NCBI RefSeq assembly: GCF_023515955.1
Contig: NZ_CP097322.1
Location: 5,318,501-5,382,500, forward strand
Reading direction: 5' to 3'
DNA from: Streptomyces sp. RerS4
GTDB taxonomy: Bacteria; Actinomycetota; Actinomycetes; Streptomycetales; Streptomycetaceae
DNA length: 64,000 nt
Position numbers and translations under genes: made by a program
Notes under the pieces: generated by a model
Database searches by the model: none
Told to the model about the DNA's origin: nothing
The model's input: the letters and a program-made list of their open reading frames with translations, nothing else
Shown: positions 47,265 through 55,449 of the stretch, one piece after another
Layout of the letters: each line of letters starts with the position of its first letter
How positions within the stretch are numbered: position 1 is the stretch's first letter

Positions 47265-49721
47265 CTACAGGGCCGAGCCCGCCAGGTGGGCCACGGCGGC
47301 CGGCAGGGCCGTGCCCGAGCCGTCCCGGCGCGGGTCGACGGCCGGCAGCGCGGCCGGGGCGCCGTTCGCGGTGGCCGCGCGGACCGGGGTGTTCCCGGCC
47401 CAGGCCAGCACGAGCAGGTCCTCGCCCTTCAGGAACCGCTGGCAGCGCACGCCGCCCGTCGCCCGCCCCTTGCGCGGGTACTGGTCGAAGGGCGTCAGCT
47501 TCCCGGACCGCATCGAGTCGTCGAGCGTCCCGTGCGAGCCCGCCACGCTGAACACCACGGCGTCCCGCGCCGGGTCCACGGCCGAGAAGTGGATCACCTT
47601 GGCGCTCCCGGTGAGCTTGATGCCCGCCATACCGCCCGCCGGACGGCCCTGCGGGCGGACCTGACCGGCCGGGTAGCGCAGCAACTGCGCGTCGTCGGTG
47701 ATGAAGACGAGGTCCTCCTCGCCCGTGCGCAGCTCGACCGCGCCGACGATCCGGTCACCCTCCTTGAGGGTGATCACCTCCAGCTCGTCCTTGTTCGCCG
47801 GATAGTCCGGCACGACGCGCTTGACCACACCCTGCTCGGTGCCCAGGGCCAGGCCCTGCGAGGACTCGTCGAGGGTGGTCAGGCAGATCACCGTCTCATC
47901 GGCCTCCAGCCCGGAGACGAACTCGGCCAGCGGCGCCCCGCCCGCCAGGTTCGGCGCGGCGTGGGTGTCCGGCAGCTGCGGCAGGTCGATCACCGACAGC
48001 CGCAGCAGCCGCCCGTACGAGGTCACCACGCCCACCTCGGCGCGGGCCGTCGCCGCGACCTGCGAGACGATCACGTCGTGCTTGGCGCGAGGGGCGCCCT
48101 CGTCCTCCGGCAGCGGTTCGCCGGTCACGGTACGCGCCAGCAGGCCCGTCGAGGACAGCAGCACGCGGCACGGGTCGTCGGCGACCTCCAGCGGAACCGC
48201 CCCGACCTGCGTGGCCGCCGACTCCAGCAGCACCGTACGGCGCGGGGTGCCGAACTTCTTGGCGACCGCCGCCAGTTCCGAGGAGACGAGCTTGCGCAGC
48301 TCGCTGTCGGAGTCGAGGATCCCGGTCAGCTCGTCGATCTCGCCGGTCAGCCGGTCGCGCTCGGACTCGAGCTCGATCCGGTCGAAGCGGGTCAGCCGGC
48401 GCAGCGGCGTGTCCAGGATGTACTGCGTCTGGATCTCGCTCAGCGAGAAGCGCTCCATCAGGCGCTCCTTGGCCTGGGCGGAGTTGTCGCTGTCCCGGAT
48501 GATCCGGATGACCTCGTCGATGTCGACCAGGGCCACCAACAGGCCCTCGACCAGGTGCAGCCGGTCGCGGCGCTTGCCGCGACGGAACTCGCTGCGCCGG
48601 CGGACGACCTCGAAGCGGTGGTCGAGGTATACCTCCAGCAGTTCCTTGAGGCCGAGCGTCAGCGGCTGTCCGTCGACCAGCGCGACGTTGTTGATGCCGA
48701 AGGACTCCTCCATCGGCGTCAGCTTGTAGAGCTGCTCCAGGACGGCCTCCGGGTGGAAGCCGTTCTTGATCTCGATGACCAGGCGCAGGCCGTGCGAGCG
48801 GTCGGTGAGGTCCTTGACGTCCGCGATGCCCTGGAGCTTCTTCGAACCGACCAGGTCCTTGATCTTCGCGATGACCTTCTCGGGACCGACCGTGAAGGGC
48901 AGTTCGGTAACGACCAGGCCCTTGCGGCGCGGCGTCACGTCCTCGACGGTCACGGTGGCACGGATCTTGAAGGTGCCTCGACCGTTCTCGTAGGCGTCCT
49001 TGATCCCGGACAGGCCGACGATGCGACCCCCGGTCGGCAGGTCGGGACCCGGGACGAAGCGCATCAACGCCTCCAGGTCCGCCTCCGGGTGCCGGATCAG
49101 GTGGCGGGCGGCCGCGATGACCTCGCCCAGGTTGTGCGGGGCCATGTTCGTGGCCATGCCGACGGCGATGCCGGAGGCGCCGTTGACCAGGAGGTTCGGG
49201 TACGCGGCGGGCAGCGCGACCGGCTCCCGCTCCTGACCGTCGTAGTTGGCGGTGAAGTCGACCGTGTCCTCGTCGATCGACTCCGTCATCAGCGACGTGG
49301 CGTCGGCCATCCGACACTCGGTGTAACGCATCGCGGCCGGCGGGTCGTCGTTGCCGAGGGAACCGAAGTTGCCGTGGCCGTCGACCAGGGGCAGTCGCAT
49401 CGAGAAGGGCTGTGCCATGCGCACGAGGGCGTCGTAGATCGACGCGTCACCGTGCGGGTGCAGCTTGCCCATGACCTCGCCGACGACGCGCGCGCACTTC
49501 ACGTAGCCGCGGTCGGGGCGCAGGCCCATCTCGTTCATCTGGTAGACGATGCGCCGGTGCACCGGCTTCATGCCGTCGCGGGCGTCGGGCAGGGCGCGGG
49601 AGTAGATCACCGAGTACGCGTACTCGAGGAAGGAGCCCTGCATTTCGTCGACGACGTCGATGTCGAGGATCTTCTCCTCGAAATCCTCCGGCGGCGGGGT
49701 CTTCGTGCTGCGGCGGGCCAT
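47265..49721 (-). CDS. parC: DNA topoisomerase IV subunit A (ParC; second GyrA-type protein)
   Basis: The DNA-breaking subunit of topoisomerase IV. The 818-residue protein begins MARRSTKTPPPEDFEEKILDID. The winged-helix/tower region has SRALPDARDGMKPVHRRIVYQM and the catalytic Tyr in PAAMRYTECRM. GASGIAVGMATNMAPHNLGEV is the conserved breakage-reunion core. The C-terminal 300 residues form the beta-pinwheel blades (GRLLRLSVIDLP, QGVVKRVVPDYP, TDDAQLLRYPAGQVRPQGRPAGGMAGIKL). ATG 49719-49721 follows AAGGAG. It is divergent from the M16 peptidase genes. The QRDR-equivalent stretch KLHPHGDASIYDALVRMAQ reads normally. Confidence 0.95.
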   Translation of the reverse strand: MARRSTKTPPPEDFEEKILDIDVVDEMQGSFLEYAYSVIYSRALPDARDGMKPVHRRIVYQMNEMGLRPDRGYVKCARVVGEVMGKLHPHGDASIYDALVRMAQPFSMRLPLVDGHGNFGSLGNDDPPAAMRYTECRMADATSLMTESIDEDTVDFTANYDGQEREPVALPAAYPNLLVNGASGIAVGMATNMAPHNLGEVIAAARHLIRHPEADLEALMRFVPGPDLPTGGRIVGLSGIKDAYENGRGTFKIRATVTVEDVTPRRKGLVVTELPFTVGPEKVIAKIKDLVGSKKLQGIADVKDLTDRSHGLRLVIEIKNGFHPEAVLEQLYKLTPMEESFGINNVALVDGQPLTLGLKELLEVYLDHRFEVVRRRSEFRRGKRRDRLHLVEGLLVALVDIDEVIRIIRDSDNSAQAKERLMERFSLSEIQTQYILDTPLRRLTRFDRIELESERDRLTGEIDELTGILDSDSELRKLVSSELAAVAKKFGTPRRTVLLESAATQVGAVPLEVADDPCRVLLSSTGLLARTVTGEPLPEDEGAPRAKHDVIVSQVAATARAEVGVVTSYGRLLRLSVIDLPQLPDTHAAPNLAGGAPLAEFVSGLEADETVICLTTLDESSQGLALGTEQGVVKRVVPDYPANKDELEVITLKEGDRIVGAVELRTGEEDLVFITDDAQLLRYPAGQVRPQGRPAGGMAGIKLTGSAKVIHFSAVDPARDAVVFSVAGSHGTLDDSMRSGKLTPFDQYPRKGRATGGVRCQRFLKGEDLLVLAWAGNTPVRAATANGAPAALPAVDPRRDGSGTALPAAVAHLAGSAL

Positions 49722-49938
49722 CGCTGCGCGGCTCCTTAACCAAGAATCGGGGTGTACGGGGGTTCGTACGGTGCGTACGGGCTGTCCGCACGGGGGCGAC
49801 GCGGACCATTGTGGCCCGACGCTCCGACAACGCCGACTCCGACCCAGGCGGGAGCCCGGGAACTTCTCCGGTGGTCGGCGCGCTTGCATACAGTGGCAGG
49901 TCGATACGAAATCTCTGCATCGCGAGCGAAGGGACCAC

Positions 49939-51300
49939 ATGCCCATGGGTCACACGGCCACAGCTCAGGCGGGCTCCGGCGGCCTGACAGCGACCGAGCA
50001 CCGGCTGGCCAACGGCCTGCGCGTGGTGCTGTCCGAGGACCACCTCACCCCGGTCGCCGCCGTCTGCCTCTGGTACGACGTCGGCTCGCGCCACGAAGTC
50101 AAGGGGCGGACCGGCCTTGCTCACCTCTTCGAGCACCTGATGTTCCAGGGTTCGGCGAGCGTACCGGGCAACGGGCACTTCGAGCTCGTCCAGGGAGCCG
50201 GCGGCTCCCTCAACGGTACGACCAGTTTCGAGCGCACCAACTACTTCGAGACCATGCCGGCCCACCAGCTGGAACTCGCCCTGTGGCTGGAGGCGGACCG
50301 GATGGGTTCGCTGCTGGTCGCCCTGGACGACGAATCCATGGAGAACCAGCGCGACGTCGTCAAGAACGAGCGCCGCCAGCGCTACGACAACGTGCCGTAC
50401 GGCACCGCCTTCGAGCGGCTGACCGCCCTGGCCTACCCCGAGGGCCACCCGTACCACCACACCCCCATCGGCTCCATGGCCGACCTGGACGCGGCGTCCC
50501 TGGAGGACGCGCGCGAGTTCTTCCGTACGTACTACGCCCCCAACAACGCCGTCCTGGCGGTCGTCGGCGACATCGACCCCGAGCGGACGCTCGCCTGGGT
50601 CGAGAAGTACTTCGGCAGCATCCCCGGCCACGACGGCAAGCAGCCGCCGCGCGAGGGCTCGCTGCCCGAGGTCATGGGCGGCCAGCTGCGCGAGGAGATC
50701 GTCGAGGAGGTCCCGGCGCGTGCGCTGATGGCCGCCTACCGCCTGCCCCACGACGGCACCCGCGAGTGCGACGCCGCCGACGTGGCGCTGACGATCCTGG
50801 GCGGCGGCGAGTCCTCCCGCCTGCACAACCGCCTCGTACGCCGCGACCAGAGCGCGGTCGCGGCCGGCTTCGGCATGCTGCGCCTCGCCGGGGCGCCCTC
50901 GCTGGGCTGGCTGGACGTGAAGACCTCCAGCGGGGTCGAGGTGCCCTCCATCGAGGCGGCCGTGGACGAGGAGCTCGCGCGGTTCGCCGCCGAGGGCCCC
51001 ACCGCCGAGGAGATGGAGCGCGCCCAGGCGCAGCTGGAGCGCGAGTGGCTGGACCGGCTGAGCACGGTGGCCGGCCGCGCCGACGAACTGTGCCGCTTCG
51101 CGGTGCTGTTCGGCGACCCGCAGCTGGCGCTGACCGCCGTGGCACGGGTCCTGGACGTCACCGCCGAGGAGGTGCAGGCCGTGGCCGCCGCCCGGCTGCG
51201 GCCCGACAACCGCGCGGTGCTGGTCTACGAGCCGTTGACCGCGCCCGGGGACGACGAGTCCGATGAGAACGAGGACGAGAACGAGGGGGCGGAGCAGTGA
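49939..51300 (+). CDS. M16 zinc metallopeptidase, catalytic subunit
   Basis: A 453-residue member of the pitrilysin/processing-peptidase family. The inverted zinc motif HLFEHLMF (HxxEH) is near residue 62-66 and the distal Glu in MENQRDVVKNERRQRYDN. It is likely a cytoplasmic heterodimer with the next gene, as known for bacterial M16B pairs. ATG 49939 has AAGGGA before it; ATG 49945 is a close alternative. The tail DDESDENEDENEGAEQ is acidic. Substrates unknown. Confidence 0.92.
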   Translation: MPMGHTATAQAGSGGLTATEHRLANGLRVVLSEDHLTPVAAVCLWYDVGSRHEVKGRTGLAHLFEHLMFQGSASVPGNGHFELVQGAGGSLNGTTSFERTNYFETMPAHQLELALWLEADRMGSLLVALDDESMENQRDVVKNERRQRYDNVPYGTAFERLTALAYPEGHPYHHTPIGSMADLDAASLEDAREFFRTYYAPNNAVLAVVGDIDPERTLAWVEKYFGSIPGHDGKQPPREGSLPEVMGGQLREEIVEEVPARALMAAYRLPHDGTRECDAADVALTILGGGESSRLHNRLVRRDQSAVAAGFGMLRLAGAPSLGWLDVKTSSGVEVPSIEAAVDEELARFAAEGPTAEEMERAQAQLEREWLDRLSTVAGRADELCRFAVLFGDPQLALTAVARVLDVTAEEVQAVAAARLRPDNRAVLVYEPLTAPGDDESDENEDENEGAEQ

Positions 51301-52688
51301 ACGACACCGCAGCCGTGACCATGACCTTCCACCCGCGCCCGCAGCCCGGCGAGGCCAAGCCCTGGGCCTTCCCGGCCCCGGAGCGGTCCACCCTGTCCAA
51401 CGGCCTGACCCTGCTGCGCTGCCACCGCCCCGGCCAGCAGGTCGTCGCGGTCGAGGTCAACCTCGCCGCGCCGCTCGACGCCGAACCGGAGGGCCTCGAC
51501 GGCCTGGCCACCATCATGGCCCGTGCCCTGTCGGAAGGCACCGACAAGCACAGCGCGGAGGAGTTCGCGGCCGAGCTGGAGCGCTGCGGCGCCACGCTCG
51601 ACGCGCACGCCGACCACCCGGGCCTGCGCGTCTCCCTGGAGGTCCCGGCGTCCCGCCTGGCCAAGGCCCTCGGCCTGCTCACCGAGGCGCTGAGCGCCCC
51701 CGCCTTCGACGACGGCGAGGTCGACCGGCTGGTGCGCAACCGGCTCGACGAGATCCCGCACGAGCTGGCCAACCCGCAGCGCAGGGCCGCCAAGGAGCTG
51801 TCCAAGGAGCTCTTCCCGGCCTCCCTGCGCATGTCCCGCCCGCGTCAGGGCACCGAGGAGACGGTCGCGCGGATCGACTCCGCGGCCGTACGCGCCTTCT
51901 ACGAGGCCCACGTGCGCCCCGCCACCGCCACCGTGGTGATCGTCGGCGACCTGACGGGTATCGACCTTGACGCCGTGCTGGCCGACACCCTGGGCACCTG
52001 GACCGGCGACACCGCCGAGCCCCTCCCGGTCCCGCCGGTGACGGCCGACGACACGGGTCGTGTGGTCATCGTGGACCGGCCCGGAGCGGTCCAGACGCAG
52101 CTGCTGATCGGCCGGATCGGTCCGGACCGCCACGACATCGTGTGGGCCCCGCAGGTGCTCGGCACGTACTGCCTCGGCGGCACCCTCACCTCCCGCCTGG
52201 ACAAGGTCCTGCGCGAGGAGAAGGGCTACACCTACGGCGTGCGCGCCTTCGGCCAGGTGCTGCGTTCCACCGCCGACGGCAAGGGCGCCTCGATGATGGC
52301 CATCAGCGGCTCCGTGGACACCCCCCACACCGGTCCGGCGCTGGCGGACCTGTGGCAGGTGCTGCGCACCCTCGCCGAGGGCGGCCTGACCGACGCCGAG
52401 CGGGACGTGGCCGTGCAGAACCTGGTGGGCGTGGCCCCGCTGAAGTTCGAGACCGCGGCCTCCGTCGCCGGGACCCTCGCCGACCAGGTCGAGCAGGAGC
52501 TGCCGGACGACTACCAGGCGCGGCTGTACGCGCGGTTGGCCGAAACGGGTACGGCGGAGGCCACTTCGGCGGTCGTGAGCGCCTTCCCGGTGGACCGGCT
52601 GGTCACCATCCTGGTCGGTGACGCGTCGCAGATCGAGGAGCCCGTACGGGCCCTCGGCATCGGCGAGGTCACCGTCGTGTCCAACTGA
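51297..52688 (+). CDS. M16 peptidase-like protein, non-catalytic partner
   Basis: A 463-residue M16 homologue translationally coupled to the preceding one by a 4-nt overlap (GTGA). The zinc motif is replaced (EGLDGLATIMARALSEGT in the position of HxxEH), so it is not expected to bind zinc. The substrate-holding R/Y pair in LREEKGYTYGVRAF is present, as in alpha-type subunits. The pair should form one closed chamber with the catalytic subunit. A good terminator follows. Confidence 0.92.
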   Translation: MNDTAAVTMTFHPRPQPGEAKPWAFPAPERSTLSNGLTLLRCHRPGQQVVAVEVNLAAPLDAEPEGLDGLATIMARALSEGTDKHSAEEFAAELERCGATLDAHADHPGLRVSLEVPASRLAKALGLLTEALSAPAFDDGEVDRLVRNRLDEIPHELANPQRRAAKELSKELFPASLRMSRPRQGTEETVARIDSAAVRAFYEAHVRPATATVVIVGDLTGIDLDAVLADTLGTWTGDTAEPLPVPPVTADDTGRVVIVDRPGAVQTQLLIGRIGPDRHDIVWAPQVLGTYCLGGTLTSRLDKVLREEKGYTYGVRAFGQVLRSTADGKGASMMAISGSVDTPHTGPALADLWQVLRTLAEGGLTDAERDVAVQNLVGVAPLKFETAASVAGTLADQVEQELPDDYQARLYARLAETGTAEATSAVVSAFPVDRLVTILVGDASQIEEPVRALGIGEVTVVSN

Positions 52689-52747
52689 CGCGCCCACGGC
52701 CCGATTCGACCGTGATTTCGGGGCGTACACCACCCGTGTGACAAGGG

Positions 52748-52780
52748 ACCCCCGCCGGATGCTCCGGCGGGGGTTCTTTT
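52748..52780 (+). terminator. Terminator after the M16 pair
   Basis: The perfect 12-bp arms ACCCCCGCCGGA / TCCGGCGGGGGT with loop TGC, followed by TCTTTT: one of the few with a T-run here. Confidence 0.9.
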
Positions 52781-52843
52781 GTCCGTTTAGTGGCGTGGTT
52801 GCTTGTATGCGGTGTGGCGTACGCAACAAAAAGGCTCGTCTGT

Positions 52844-52873
52844 TTGGCGATTGACTGATGATCCGCCTAGCGT
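52844..52873 (+). promoter_or_regulatory. Promoter-like element before the riboswitch
   Basis: TTGGCG, 18 bp, TAGCGT. The spacing fits a housekeeping promoter and would start transcription about 50 bp before the ydaO-type aptamer. Confidence 0.5.
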
Positions 52874-52921
52874 CGGCCCTGCTGTCCGTCAGTTGATACG
52901 CGCCGCACCCCCGCGGCACCG

Positions 52922-53066
52922 GGCAGCGATCGCCGAGTCCCCGTCAGGCGCGAGCCTGGGGAGCCGGGGACCCACATCAGTCCCTGGGGTGAATCGGACC
53001 GCCTCGCAAGAGGAGGCCCGTAGGAGACCTTCCTGCTCCGAACCCGTCAGCTAACCCGGTAGGCGA
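52922..53066 (+). promoter_or_regulatory. c-di-AMP riboswitch (ydaO/yuaA leader)
   Basis: The characteristic aptamer pieces occur in order: CCGAGTCCCCGTCAGGCG at 52933-52950, GAGCCGGGGACCCA at 52961-52974, CTGGGGTGAATCGGACCGCC at 52984-53003, GTAGGAGACCTTCCTGCTCCGAACCCGTCAGCTAACC and GGTAGGCGAGAAGG to about 53070. In Streptomyces this leader controls cell-wall hydrolase genes such as this M23 peptidase. The expression platform is probably a terminator/antiterminator or an early attenuator close to the ribosome site, which I did not resolve. Confidence 0.93.
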
Positions 53067-53091
53067 GAAGGAAGGAAAGGATCACCCCTTC

Positions 53092-53892
53092 ATGGCGATT
53101 GGCAGTCGTGCCGCCGGTAAGCACCGTGGTTCCAGCCGTCTGAGCCGCAAGACCGCCGGCTTCGCCGGTGTGGCCGCACTCGCCACCACGGGCGTGGTCG
53201 GCACCCTCGCGGCCCCGGCCTTCGCCGCGGACTCCTCCGGCCCGTCCATGGAGGACACCGGCCAGAACGCGATCGTCGTCGCCGACGGTCTGCAGGACGA
53301 CATCGAGGTCCAGGCCGAGTCCCAGCAGGTCGCCGCCGAGGCCGTCGCCGCCCAGGCGCAGGCCGAGGCCGAGGCCAAGCAGAAGGCCGCGGAGGCCAAG
53401 CGTGCCGCCCAGGCCGCCGAGGCCAAGGTCAAGGCCGAGCGCGCGGCCGCCGAGGCCAAGGCCAAGGAGGAGGAGCGCAAGCGCTCCAACACCTTCGTCG
53501 CCCCGGTCGACTCCTACGTCAGCACCCAGTACGGCGCGGGCGGCGGCATGTGGTCCTCCGGCAGCCACACGGGCATCGACTTCGCCGTCGGCCAGGGCAC
53601 CTCCGTGCGCTCCGTGGGCGCCGGCACGATCGTCGAGGCCGGCTGGGGTGGCGCGTACGGCAACAACGTCGTCATCCGCCACAACGACGGCACCTACACC
53701 CAGTACGGGCACCTGTTCTCGGTGAACGTCTCCGTCGGCCAGCAGGTCGGCGCCGGCACCGTCATCGGCCTCTCGGGCAACACGGGCAACTCCAGCGGCG
53801 CGCACCTGCACTTCGAGGCCCGCACCGGCGCCACGTACGGCTCGGACATGGACCCGCTGGCGTACCTGCGCAACCACGGCGTCAGCATCTGA
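53092..53892 (+). CDS. Secreted M23 (LytM-type) peptidoglycan endopeptidase
   Basis: A 266-residue secreted cell-wall hydrolase. The signal peptide has a twin-Arg-less but basic n-region (RAAGKHRGSSRLSRK) and a hydrophobic core ending in APAFAADSSG. A long Ala/Glu/Lys coiled coil (about residues 60-125) precedes the LytM domain. Zinc/active-site motifs: GSHTGIDF (HxxxD) and GAHLHFE (HxH). Such enzymes cut peptide crosslinks and act in growth or spore germination. It is preceded by a c-di-AMP riboswitch, so expression should respond to c-di-AMP levels. Start ATG 53092 follows GAAGGAAAGGA. Confidence 0.95.
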   Translation: MAIGSRAAGKHRGSSRLSRKTAGFAGVAALATTGVVGTLAAPAFAADSSGPSMEDTGQNAIVVADGLQDDIEVQAESQQVAAEAVAAQAQAEAEAKQKAAEAKRAAQAAEAKVKAERAAAEAKAKEEERKRSNTFVAPVDSYVSTQYGAGGGMWSSGSHTGIDFAVGQGTSVRSVGAGTIVEAGWGGAYGNNVVIRHNDGTYTQYGHLFSVNVSVGQQVGAGTVIGLSGNTGNSSGAHLHFEARTGATYGSDMDPLAYLRNHGVSI

Positions 53893-53931
53893 CCCGCGAC
53901 ATCTGACGCGCGGCGCGCACCACCGCACCTG

Positions 53932-53967
53932 ACGGAAGGCCCCGGCTCATCGAGCCGGGGCCTTCCG
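53932..53967 (+). terminator. Terminator after the M23 peptidase gene
   Basis: The long stem ACGGAAGGCCCCGGCTC / GAGCCGGGGCCTTCCGT, loop ATC, followed by GTTGTCC. Confidence 0.85.
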
Positions 53968-54102
53968 TGTTGTCCATTCCCGCCGAATGTCTTTCCAATT
54001 TCCGGCCCGCCTCGGAAATCGCCTCCCTTTTGCCATAGAGTCGCAGCACGGTCACGATCCCGGCGCGGGTGCCGGTCGTCGAAATGCAGCGGAGGTCCGG
54101 CC

Positions 54103-54768
54103 TTGCGTATTCCTGCGCACGCGGTATGCACAGCGATCCGCGACGATATCGTCTCCGGTTTCTTCGGACCGGGCGGTCGGCTCACCGAGGAGGTGCTCGC
54201 CCGTCGCTACGGGGTCTCCCGCGTCCCGGTCCGCGAGGCGCTGCGCACGCTGGAGTCGGAGGGCTTCGTCACCACCCGGCGGCACGCGGGCGCCTGCGTG
54301 GCCGAGCCGACCGCGCAGGAGGCCGCCGACCTCCTGGAGCTGCGGATGCTGCTGGAGCCGCTGGCGGCCTCCCGGGCGGCCCGCCGGCGTACGGAGGCCC
54401 ACCTGAAGGTGCTGCGCGGGCTGGTCAGGCTGGGGCAGGAGCGGGCCAGGCGGGGTCAGGGCGAGGACCTGCGGGCCCTGGGCGGCTGGTTCCACGAGAC
54501 CCTCGCCCAGGCCTCCGCCAGTCCGGGGCTGATCGCCCTGCTGACCCAGACCCGGCACAAGATCGCCTGGATGTACGTGGTGGACGCCCCGGCGCGGCCC
54601 GTGGACTCCTGGGCCGAGCACGGGTCGATCGTCGACGCCGTGGCCCGCGGAGACGCGGAACGGGCCCGCTCACTGACGGCGCTGCACACCGCGACGGCGG
54701 CCGAGGCGCACCGGCTGCGGGTGAGGACTTCGCAACGTGCCGTAAACACGGTGAGCGGCCCGCATTAA
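54103..54768 (+). CDS. GntR-family transcriptional regulator (FadR/FCD subfamily)
   Basis: A 221-residue regulator. wHTH: HAVCTAIRDDIVSGFFGPGGRLTEEVLARRYGVSRVPVREALRTLESEGFV (residues 6-58). FCD domain: LLELRMLLEPLAASRAARR and AWMYVVDAPARPVDSWAEHGSIVDAV, with the metal-binding histidine in EHGSIVD. Start is TTG 54103 with GGAGG eight bases upstream; no better ATG/GTG precedes the wHTH. It is next to ptsH, as in other Streptomyces; the regulated genes cannot be told. Confidence 0.88.
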   Translation: MRIPAHAVCTAIRDDIVSGFFGPGGRLTEEVLARRYGVSRVPVREALRTLESEGFVTTRRHAGACVAEPTAQEAADLLELRMLLEPLAASRAARRRTEAHLKVLRGLVRLGQERARRGQGEDLRALGGWFHETLAQASASPGLIALLTQTRHKIAWMYVVDAPARPVDSWAEHGSIVDAVARGDAERARSLTALHTATAAEAHRLRVRTSQRAVNTVSGPH

Positions 54769-54900
54769 CATTCGCCGTATACAAAGGGCGGGTATCGCGC
54801 CGCTGCCGGGGCCGGCCGGAGAATTCCTCGATGCGTCGGGAATTGCTTCCGGTATTCCGCTGGCGGCCGGTCCTCCCGAATTGCTTCACCGCGAGAAAAC

Positions 54901-54947
54901 CGAAAGGCCGCAGCCCTCGCCGGCGCGGCGGGGACTGCGGCCTTTCG
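54901..54947 (-). terminator. Terminator of ptsH
   Basis: Inverted repeat CGAAAGGCCGCAG ... CTGCGGCCTTTCG around the GC-rich loop downstream of ptsH. The stem is bidirectional in principle. Confidence 0.8.
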
Positions 54948-54958
54948 GACCCGAAGGG

Positions 54959-55240
54959 TCAGACCGTCTCCGGGAGCTCCTCAAGGCCCTCGGCGACCAG
55001 CTTCGCGAGGCGGTCCAGCGCGACGTCGGCGCCCTCGGCCTCGGAGGAGAGGACGATCTCCTCGCCGCCCTGGGCGCCCAGGCCCAGGACCGCCAGCATG
55101 GAAGCGGCGTTGACGGGGTCGCCGCCCGCCTTCGCGATGGTCACCGGGACGCCGGAAGCGGTCGTCGCGCGGACGAAGATCGAGGCGGGACGAGCGTGCA
55201 GGCCCTCGGCCCAGCCGACGTTGACGCGGCGCTCTGCCAT
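54959..55240 (-). CDS. ptsH: Phosphocarrier protein HPr
   Basis: The 93-residue phosphocarrier of the sugar phosphotransferase system. His15-type site in EGLHARPASIFVRATT; a Ser46-type helix region NAASMLAVLGLGAQGGEEIVL, with Ser in the expected position. It receives phosphate from enzyme I and passes it to EIIA. The gene for enzyme I is not in this window. ATG 55238-55240. Divergent from the Pat-like gene. Confidence 0.96.
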   Translation of the reverse strand: MAERRVNVGWAEGLHARPASIFVRATTASGVPVTIAKAGGDPVNAASMLAVLGLGAQGGEEIVLSSEAEGADVALDRLAKLVAEGLEELPETV

Positions 55241-55449
55241 GGTGATGCCCTTCAGGTTCTTACGGTTGTCTAGACCAGTCTCTCACGACACCCGGAATGC
55301 TCGGACCGACCTTCGGCCCGGATCCACCGCCGTCCGACCCTCCCCAGCTTGCCCTGGTTCGCCCCGGCCCGCCGCATTCGCCGCGCGCGCGGCCGGGCCC
55401 CGCCCGGCGTGCCCGTACACCCCGCCGCCACGCACCGTAGGGTGACCCC

